From Entomomonas asaccharolytica (GTDB taxonomy: Bacteria > Pseudomonadota > Gammaproteobacteria > Pseudomonadales > Pseudomonadaceae): 64,000 nt of DNA. The position numbers were made by a program, and so were the translations under genes. The stretch lies in NCBI RefSeq assembly GCF_016653615.1, contig NZ_CP067393.1, positions 1,007,673-1,071,672 on the forward strand, given 5' to 3'. The notes under the pieces were generated by a model. The model ran no database searches. It worked only from the letters and a program-made list of their open reading frames with translations, and was not told the origin of the DNA. Positions 57,720 to 64,000 of this stretch are shown in pieces (positions within the stretch are counted from its first letter, which is position 1; each line of letters opens with the position of its first letter).

Positions 57720-59330
57720 ATGCGTGCACTGACATTACATTTAAAAATTCTTATTGCTATATTGGTAGGTATTGGACTATTTTCCATAGCTTATCAAGTT
57801 TTTGTATTGAAAATCCCTGTACAAGAGAATGAGCGGGGTAATTATTGGACCATTGATGCTAAAATAGATTTTTACGTACGTGGTTCTAAACCTGTACGCG
57901 TACAATTTTTTGTACCTTCTGAACAAAATGGTTATCTTAGGTATATTAAGTCAACGGATAGTTTATTAGCGAAAGACTATGGTAGTAGCATTGAAGAAGA
58001 TACCTATGGTAATCAATTATTAACTTTATCATCACGTCGTGAATCAGGCTTACAAACCCTTTATTATCGTTTGGCGTTAACTGAACGCGATAGTTTAACC
58101 ACACCCAAACCAATTAAAGGTAAAACTTGGCGCGAAAGTATTCCCTTAACAGAACAACAACAAGTTGCTACTAAAACATTAATTGATAATATTCGTCAGA
58201 AATCTCTAGATACTGCAACATTTATTACAGCAGCTATTAAAGCAGTAGGTGATGTAAAGAATGATAATGTTAGCCTGTTATTGGATAATAATAATACAAT
58301 TGATAATAAGGTAAATGTATTAGAGTTATTGTTATCACAAGCACATATACCTATTCAACGCGTTCATACGGTTCGTTTGATAAGAGGAACAAATCAAAAG
58401 CCAGAGCTTTGGATTAGAAGTTATATTGCACCAACTGTTGTTAAATCGAATGCAGATAAAAATACTAACAAAACAACTACTGCTAATAATACAGGTTCAT
58501 GGGTTTATTTTAACCCCGAAACGGGTAAAACGGGTTTACCTGATGACCGTATAATTTGGTGGGTAGGTGATGATGAATTATTAAGTGTTGATAATGGTAG
58601 CCAAGCAAAAGTAACCTTTAGTATTGATAACTCAGAGTTAGCTGCTAAAGGTATTATCTCACAAATGGCTAATCAGAAAGATGCAAGTAGTTTTATTACT
58701 TACTCTTTATATAGCTTACCTATCCAAGTACAAGATACCTATAGTGTCATGATTATGATTCCTATAGGGGTTTTAGTTATTTTGATATTACGCAATATTG
58801 TAGGCTTACAAACATTAGGTACTTTTACCCCTGTACTGATAGCGCTAGCCTTTAGAGAAACAGGCTTAGGTTTTGGTATTTGTCTATTTACAGTTATTGT
58901 TGCCCTTGGTTTATCTGTTCGTTCTTATTTAGAGCATTTGAAACTGCAAATGTTACCAAGGCTTTCAGTCGTATTAACCTTTGTCGTGGTATTGATTGCT
59001 GCAATTAGTTTATTTAGCCATAAGTTAGGCTTAGAGCAAGGGTTATCCGTTACTCTATTCCCTATGGTTATTTTAACAATGACGATTGAACGACTTTCAA
59101 TTACGTGGGAAGAGCGTGGCGGTACCAATGCCTTTAAAGTGGGTGTAGGTACACTATTTGCGGCTTCTTTAGCTTATTTAGTTATGAAGATTCCTGCTTT
59201 AGTTTATTTTATATTTACCTTCCCTGGAATTTTATTAATATTGGTAGGGTTTATGCTTGCAATGGGTCGTTATCGTGGTTATCGCTTAACAGAACTACGT
59301 CGTTTTAAAGCTCTGTTAAAAGAGGATTAA
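57720..59330 (+). CDS. Inactive transglutaminase-like protein fused to 7TM domain (UUP1 family)
   Basis: Membrane protein of 536 aa. Helix 1 (residues 7-28) is followed by a periplasmic region of about 310 residues related to transglutaminases without an obvious Cys-His-Asp triad. The C-terminal six to seven helices (about 345-520) include MIPIGVLVILILRNIVGLQTLGTFTPVLIALAFRETGLG, GTFTPVLIALAFRE being a family signature. No catalysis is assigned. It probably binds or moves a peptide-like substrate across the inner membrane. It lies 39 nt after the protease gene and 5 nt before the ligase gene. Confidence 0.85.
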   Translation: MRALTLHLKILIAILVGIGLFSIAYQVFVLKIPVQENERGNYWTIDAKIDFYVRGSKPVRVQFFVPSEQNGYLRYIKSTDSLLAKDYGSSIEEDTYGNQLLTLSSRRESGLQTLYYRLALTERDSLTTPKPIKGKTWRESIPLTEQQQVATKTLIDNIRQKSLDTATFITAAIKAVGDVKNDNVSLLLDNNNTIDNKVNVLELLLSQAHIPIQRVHTVRLIRGTNQKPELWIRSYIAPTVVKSNADKNTNKTTTANNTGSWVYFNPETGKTGLPDDRIIWWVGDDELLSVDNGSQAKVTFSIDNSELAAKGIISQMANQKDASSFITYSLYSLPIQVQDTYSVMIMIPIGVLVILILRNIVGLQTLGTFTPVLIALAFRETGLGFGICLFTVIVALGLSVRSYLEHLKLQMLPRLSVVLTFVVVLIAAISLFSHKLGLEQGLSVTLFPMVILTMTIERLSITWEERGGTNAFKVGVGTLFAASLAYLVMKIPALVYFIFTFPGILLILVGFMLAMGRYRGYRLTELRRFKALLKED

Positions 59331-59334
59331 TTGC

Positions 59335-60318
59335 ATGTTGTCATTGTGGAGAACGTGGAAGCAATTAAAAGCCCGAGGTATTATGGGAATTAATCAGCGT
59401 AATGGCGATTATATTCTCAAGTACAATAAGCGCGAATATTATCCAGTAGTGGATGATAAGATTATTACTAAAATGCGTGCTATAGAAGAAGGTATACATG
59501 TGCCAGAGCTTTATGGCATTATTGAAACAGAGCACGATATTAGTAAACTCAACACCATTTTAGCAGGACGTACTGATTTTGTTATCAAACCAGCGCAGGG
59601 TGCTGGGGGTGATGGTATTATCGTTATTGCTGATAAATTTGACGAAAAAAGATATAAAACAGTTTCTGGACGTATGATTTCTCATTCAGAAATTGAATAT
59701 CAAATTTCCAGTATCTTGACTGGATTGTATTCACTAGGAGGCATGAGAGATCGTGCGCTTATTGAATACCGTGTAACACCAGACTCTATTTTTAATAGTA
59801 TCAGTTATGAAGGTGTACCTGATATCCGTATTATTGTATTAATGGGTTATCCTGTGATGGCTATGTTACGCTTGCCCACTCGGCAATCAAGTGGTAAAGC
59901 TAATCTTCATCAGGGGGCAATCGGGGTCGGTGTAGATTTAGCCAGTGGTGTCACCTTAAAAGGTACATGGTTAAATGAGAAAATAGATAAACACCCTGAT
60001 ACCAACAACTTTGTTAGTGGCGTACAGTTGCCAGATTGGGATAATTTTATGCGTCTGGCTACTCGCTGTTATGAACTTTCTGGGCTAGGCTATATTGGCG
60101 TTGATATGGTATTAGATAAAGATCAAGGCCCACTAATTTTAGAGCTTAATGCCCGTCCTGGTTTAAATATACAAATTGCTAATGACACAGGTTTGGCAAT
60201 GCGTAATAAGATTGTTGAAGCGCATATAGCAGCCTTAAAGAAAAAACAACGTGTAGAAACTCCTGAGGAAAGAATGCGTTTTTCTCAGGAGCATTTTGCA
60301 GTAAATTTTAATAAATAG
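59335..60318 (+). CDS. RimK-like ATP-grasp alpha-L-glutamate ligase homologue
   Basis: Cytoplasmic ATP-grasp ligase (327 aa). The ATP-binding loop is DFVIKPAQGAGGDGIIVI, and the metal site is LILELNARPGLNIQIAN. Family text includes MGINQRNGDYILKYNKREYYPVVDDK and GVPDIRIIVLMGYPVMAMLRLPT. AGAGGA precedes the ATG. Relatives add amino acids such as glutamate to acceptors. With the 7TM and protease neighbours it forms a predicted peptide-modification system with unknown acceptor. A very long terminator follows. Confidence 0.88.
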   Translation: MLSLWRTWKQLKARGIMGINQRNGDYILKYNKREYYPVVDDKIITKMRAIEEGIHVPELYGIIETEHDISKLNTILAGRTDFVIKPAQGAGGDGIIVIADKFDEKRYKTVSGRMISHSEIEYQISSILTGLYSLGGMRDRALIEYRVTPDSIFNSISYEGVPDIRIIVLMGYPVMAMLRLPTRQSSGKANLHQGAIGVGVDLASGVTLKGTWLNEKIDKHPDTNNFVSGVQLPDWDNFMRLATRCYELSGLGYIGVDMVLDKDQGPLILELNARPGLNIQIANDTGLAMRNKIVEAHIAALKKKQRVETPEERMRFSQEHFAVNFNK

Positions 60319-60340
60319 TTTGTTAAAGTATGATTAGTTG

Positions 60341-60404
60341 TACCCAAGCTATCTTATCTATTATTAACAATATCAATAATAGATAAGATAGCTTGGGTAT
60401 TTTT
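60341..60404 (+). terminator. Very long perfect hairpin terminator
   Basis: Perfect 25-bp arms (60341-60365 and 60375-60399, core ACCCAAGCTATCTTATC) with a 9-base loop, then a run of T. It ends the protease-7TM-ligase unit. The stem is about twice as long as the other terminators in the window. Confidence 0.85.
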
Positions 60405-60476
60405 GATATAATGCTGTATATTATGGCGAAGAGTCGACTATACTAACGCATTAATCACAATTATGGATTGTTGTTG

Positions 60477-61430
60477 ATGAATAAAATAATTTATCTTATT
60501 GTTGCTGTTTTAGTTATTGGTGGCATTGTTATGTTCCAAACGGGGGGGGATAACACAGCTACGCCTACTGTAATAGTAAATTATAAGGAAGGCGAAATCA
60601 TTGCTCAAAACAGTGAATATTATCGTAAGTTTATGGGCAAAAATACTGATAACTTCTATGTAGTACAGGATTTTTACTCAGGATTTGATACTAAACTTAC
60701 TAATCCATTTACTTTAACCAGAGCCGAACACTTAACACGATTACCTACTACTGCCATTAACGATAGTGGTTATTATGCTTCTCTATCAATTTATCGGACT
60801 TTCCGCCTATGGACAAAAGAGGGCGACCCTATTGAAGAGTTGAACTTTATGGACGGTAAAGTCGATGGTCCAGCAATCAAATGGTATCCTAATGGACAGC
60901 AAATGTATCAGCGTTATTACAAGGGTAATGTGCCTGATGGATTATGGTCAGAGTGGTATGCAAATGGTCAATTAAAGTCAGAAGGACTATATGCAGATAA
61001 TAAACAAATAGGCCCTTGGCGCATATGGTTTGAAGATGGATCACTAACCAGTGAGGTTTTTTATACAGATGGTATAAAAGATGGTTCATCAGTAGTTTAT
61101 AACCAAGCGAGAGTAAAGCTTGAAGAAGGTAATTATCGCCAAGGAAAGAAACAAGGGATGTGGCATTTTTCTGATCAGTTAGGCGAAAACAGTTGGCAAG
61201 GAGAATATCAGGATGATATGCCAATAGGAAAATGGCAATGGTTCTTTGAAGATAGGAAGATAACTGAAGGTGAATATCAAAATGGATTGAAAGAAGGTAT
61301 ATGGACAGAATACGATGGCAATGATAACAAAACCAAAGAAATTACTTATAGAAAAGGTCAAAAAGTTTCAGAAAAAACATTTGAAAAATCTGAGCCTGAG
61401 CCTGAAACTGAAGAAACTACTGATCTTTAG
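60477..61430 (+). CDS. MORN/YwqK-like repeat protein with N-terminal membrane anchor
   Basis: 317-aa protein. Residues 3-20 form a signal anchor or signal peptide. From about residue 120 there are repeats of the MORN-variant type found in YwqK-like proteins: DGKVDGPAIKWYPNGQQMYQRYYKGNVPDGLWSEWYANGQLKSEGLYADNKQIGPWRIWFEDG and more, each with G-x-W and Y/F-x-(N/D)-G turns, about seven in all. The C-terminus is Glu/Pro/Thr-rich. The antitoxin label given to YwqK relatives is not supported here, because no toxin gene is adjacent. It may be an envelope structural protein. Confidence 0.75.
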   Translation: MNKIIYLIVAVLVIGGIVMFQTGGDNTATPTVIVNYKEGEIIAQNSEYYRKFMGKNTDNFYVVQDFYSGFDTKLTNPFTLTRAEHLTRLPTTAINDSGYYASLSIYRTFRLWTKEGDPIEELNFMDGKVDGPAIKWYPNGQQMYQRYYKGNVPDGLWSEWYANGQLKSEGLYADNKQIGPWRIWFEDGSLTSEVFYTDGIKDGSSVVYNQARVKLEEGNYRQGKKQGMWHFSDQLGENSWQGEYQDDMPIGKWQWFFEDRKITEGEYQNGLKEGIWTEYDGNDNKTKEITYRKGQKVSEKTFEKSEPEPETEETTDL

Positions 61431-61563
61431 CTGATAGTAAATGATTGGTGCTTTGTATAGCCACTAACTAAGTAAAGTTTTTGTATGCTAGAAATTGTAG
61501 AGTGAGATAATTAAGATCTAGCACAATTATTTATTTTGATATTTAGATAAATAGGTATTTATT

Positions 61564-62463
61564 TTGTTAAGCAAGAAAACATCGGATTATTATAAAGTAA
61601 TTCCTGTGTCACTACATAAGGAAGCCGATGCATTAATCGACTATGTAAGATATTTTCCTTACCAGTTTCCTACAGAATGTCCATATTGTGCTTATCATTC
61701 ATTTCGTCAAACAAGCCATATCAATACAGCAGGGCAGCCTCGCTTTGTTTGCTACCGTTGTAAAAAGAATTTCAGCCAATTAACAGGTACTTATTTTGCA
61801 CAGATGAAGCAAATAGAGTTATGGCCTGATTTTATTTGTTTACGTTTAGCGGGTATTTCCCTTATAAAGATACAAGATATTTTAGGAATGTCGAATCATG
61901 CGGTAACTAATCGAGAAAAAGTTCTACGTCGTATGATTAAAGATCTATTTCCTAACTTAGCGGCTTGGTGGTTACCACATCACCAATGGCAAGATCGTCG
62001 TTTAACTCAGCAAGTAAAAGACGAAAAAAAGACATTTATTAGTTTCTTAGATAAATTAGTTTATCAGCAAACCATTGATTGTCCTGAATGTGGTAATAAG
62101 GGGGTAAAAAGAGTAGAGCTATCTAAACATCGTCCTTATTTCGTGTGTCATCGTTGTAAAACATCTACTAATCTATTGAAAGGTACAGCCTTCTTTCGGT
62201 TGGATCACATGGAATTATGGCATTCCTATGTTGAATGTTTAGTTAAAGGTGAAAGTAATTTAACCATTCAACAGCAATTAGATATTTCTCATAGTTGTGC
62301 ATTAAATTGGCGTAAACGCTTTATTAAACAAATGCAAACAATGGGACTTAATGAATTAGTGTACTGGATAAAGTGGCAGTGGGGGCGTCGTCAAGCTGCT
62401 ATCAGGGGGAAGGCTAATAAGAAACAGCCAAAGCAAATAGCTCAATCAAACTCATCTAAATAA
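61564..62463 (+). CDS. Double zinc-ribbon/HTH protein, DUF746-like (copy 1)
   Basis: Made of two related units. Each has a four-Cys zinc ribbon followed by a helical segment resembling a helix-turn-helix. Cys pairs are at residues 39/42 and 63/66 (CPYC, CYRC) and 173/176 and 195/198 (CPEC, CHRC). The helical parts are LWPDFICLRLAGISLIKIQDILGMS and LWHSYVECLVKGESNLTIQQQLDIS. The tail is Lys/Arg/Gln-rich. The layout recalls the N-termini of IS1/IS1595 transposases, but no catalytic domain is present. It starts with TTG, supported by alignment with the next gene. Function unknown; DNA binding is likely. Confidence 0.72.
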   Translation: MLSKKTSDYYKVIPVSLHKEADALIDYVRYFPYQFPTECPYCAYHSFRQTSHINTAGQPRFVCYRCKKNFSQLTGTYFAQMKQIELWPDFICLRLAGISLIKIQDILGMSNHAVTNREKVLRRMIKDLFPNLAAWWLPHHQWQDRRLTQQVKDEKKTFISFLDKLVYQQTIDCPECGNKGVKRVELSKHRPYFVCHRCKTSTNLLKGTAFFRLDHMELWHSYVECLVKGESNLTIQQQLDISHSCALNWRKRFIKQMQTMGLNELVYWIKWQWGRRQAAIRGKANKKQPKQIAQSNSSK

Positions 62464-62754
62464 AGTAATATTATGAACTTAAATTATAAGCTTGTTTTAA
62501 CAAGAATATAATCTTTCTATAGGCTATATCTTAAGAAATAGTCTTGTTGTATACATCCAAATAGTGCGTATTAATAATGGATTATTATTCTGCAGTCTGT
62601 TGAAAAACAAGTAAATATATCCTTAATTAATTCTTTAATGATTTTTATTGAAATAGCTATTTACAAGTGTTTTTTTCTAATCATGAGTTTTATACCCTAT
62701 AATGATGATTATTTATTATGATAATGGCCTGTTACTATATAAAAAGGATTAATA

Positions 62755-63681
62755 GTGATAAAAAAGAAAATACCTGATTATTATAAAATTATTCCCGAAA
62801 ATTTACATAAAGATGCTGATGCATTAGTTGATTATGTCAGGTATTTTCCATACCAGACGCCTAGCCAATGTCCCTATTGTGATTACCATTCATTTCGTCA
62901 GGCTACAGAAGTTAATGCTGTTGGTCAGCCGCGTTTTAATTGTAATCGTTGCGAAAGAAATTTTAGTCAATTAACAGGTAGCTACTTTGCCTATATGAGC
63001 CATATGGAATTATGGCCAGACTTTGTTATTTATCGTTTATCAGGCTTATCATTTCAAAAAATCAGCCGATTATTAAATATCTCCGAAAATGCTTGCCAGA
63101 TACGGGAAAGAAAACTCTATAAAATGATGGAAGAATTGTTTCCTGCATTATATCAATGGTGGAAACCTCATCATGAATTTAAAGATAGAAAGGTAACTGA
63201 CAAAGTAGCAAAAGAGCGTGCAGCTTTCTTAAAATGGTTAAAAACACGTATAGAACAACAAACAGCAAATTGTCCAATTTGTGGTAAGTTTATTAAACAA
63301 CGTGCTTATGTTGGGGGGCATTTTGGCAAACTGTCGCAAAATAAAAGTAGACCTTATTTTGAATGTAGCCGTTGTCGCAAAAGTTTTAGCGTGTTTAAAG
63401 ATACACCATTAGACAAACTTACTCATATCGATCTTTGGTTACCTTTTGCCAAAGGGCTTTGCCAAGGTAAAAGTAATTATCAAATTATGGATACATTACC
63501 CACAACCATTATGAAAAAAACAGCCAGTAATTGGCGCAACAAGTTTATTGAACAAATGAAACTAATGGAGCTTAATGAGCTAGTATTTTGGTTAGAATGG
63601 CAGCGTAGTCGTAATAAAGGGGCGGAGACTCGCAAAGTAAAACAGCGAGAAGCTAGACAAAAAAGTAAATCTAAAGATTAG
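62755..63681 (+). CDS. Double zinc-ribbon/HTH protein, DUF746-like (copy 2)
   Basis: Paralogue of the preceding gene, collinear through the first 170 residues (DYYKIIP, DALVDYVRYFPYQ, FSQLTGSYFA, ELWPDF shared). Cys pairs are at 39/42, 63/66, 173/176 and 204/207; the second ribbon carries an extra insert of about 9 residues with Gly/Lys. A basic C-terminal tail follows. GTG start with AAGGA 7 nt upstream. The 291-bp gap before it contains a TATAAT (62699 area), so it may have its own promoter. Confidence 0.74.
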   Translation: MIKKKIPDYYKIIPENLHKDADALVDYVRYFPYQTPSQCPYCDYHSFRQATEVNAVGQPRFNCNRCERNFSQLTGSYFAYMSHMELWPDFVIYRLSGLSFQKISRLLNISENACQIRERKLYKMMEELFPALYQWWKPHHEFKDRKVTDKVAKERAAFLKWLKTRIEQQTANCPICGKFIKQRAYVGGHFGKLSQNKSRPYFECSRCRKSFSVFKDTPLDKLTHIDLWLPFAKGLCQGKSNYQIMDTLPTTIMKKTASNWRNKFIEQMKLMELNELVFWLEWQRSRNKGAETRKVKQREARQKSKSKD

Positions 63682-63852
63682 TTATTGAAATATATAGATA
63701 TAGCAGTAAAAACTTTTAATAAGCTTGTTTAAAAAATAGCCTGCAAAGCAAATGGATGATAGTTTCTTGATCTATTTTAGTCTTATAACTGTTAATAAAG
63801 TTAAGGATTAGGGTAAACTAGACACTATGACTATATAAAACAGGAGGTTATT

Positions 63853-64000
63853 ATGGCGAAAACGTTAGCAGAATACCTAACTGAGTGTTATCAACAGTTA
63901 ATCAAACATTGTTATCATAATGATGGCACGCCTATTTTTGAGCAACACAAAATAGACCGTGTCACCGTTGCATGTGAGTTTGATTTACTGGTGCTAATTA
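63853..64000 (+). CDS. Unrecognised gene, truncated by the window end
   Basis: An ATG with a strong AGGAGGT ribosome-binding site begins an open frame of at least 49 codons (MAKTLAEYLTECYQQLIKHC...). It has no stop before the window ends. No family is recognised from this fragment, which has a helical N-terminus and no signal peptide. Confidence 0.65.
   Translation, partial: MAKTLAEYLTECYQQLIKHCYHNDGTPIFEQHKIDRVTVACEFDLLVLI

Noticed and set aside
61564-63681. Possible IS1/IS1595-type transposase pair
   Set aside because: The zinc ribbons are similar, but no DDE domain, terminal inverted repeats or target duplications are visible.

Overview
The window is a low-GC, gene-dense stretch of a gammaproteobacterial chromosome. 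Its LptD, SurA and MurA proteins are very Pseudomonas-like. Gene order also matches Pseudomonas: murU-amgK beside lptD-surA, and kdsD-kdsC-lptC-lptA-lptB back to back with mlaFEDCB-ibaG-murA-hisG-hisD-hisC. The AT-rich composition, ecotin, lactate-utilisation genes and a royal-jelly/Yellow-type protein suggest a host-associated, possibly insect-gut, member of the Pseudomonadaceae such as Entomomonas. That assignment is inference. No rRNA, tRNA, CRISPR array, prophage or complete insertion sequence was seen.

Layout. 0-9 kb: two tandem CSS-EAL c-di-GMP phosphodiesterases, ecotin, cmoAB for tRNA wobble modification, a PhzF protein, a Yellow/MRJP-like secreted protein, and murU-amgK for peptidoglycan recycling. 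10-18.5 kb: lptD-surA for the outer membrane, an unrecognised membrane protein with an internal duplication, and a large FAD/Fe-S D-lactate-type dehydrogenase. 18.5-19 kb: a 580-bp gene-free region with a cluster of DnaA boxes next to very AT-rich DNA, which is a candidate replication origin. 19-33 kb: a phosphoethanolamine transferase, the Kdo/LPS-transport operon (without the rpoN that normally follows lptB), the Mla phospholipid-transport operon, murA, his genes and a GbsR/MarR regulator.

33-39 kb: L-lactate utilisation (lldP, lutABC) divergent from its GntR regulator, with a perfect PdhR/LldR-type palindrome between them. At 39 kb an SMR transporter is preceded by a clear guanidine-II (mini-ykkC) riboswitch. 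39.5-46 kb: a ubiquinone-type hydroxylase, a DUF3465 protein, 5-aminolevulinate synthase (C4 haem pathway, unexpected in this group), and gabD-gabT, with GabT carrying a histone-H1-like tail. 46-55 kb: small hypothetical genes, cspD, dapA-bamC-purC, proC, rdgC, mtnN and a DUF481 outer-membrane protein.

55-64 kb: ampG, then a three-gene unit (retropepsin-like protease, inactive transglutaminase fused to a 7TM domain, RimK-like ATP-grasp ligase) that is predicted to make or trim an unknown peptide conjugate. It is followed by a MORN/YwqK-like protein and two paralogous proteins, each with two zinc ribbons (DUF746-like). The window ends inside an unrecognised gene.

Cell-envelope construction and recycling is the main theme: LPS export, phospholipid retrieval, muropeptide recycling through AmpG and AmgK/MurU, and MurA. 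Lactate and GABA catabolism come second.
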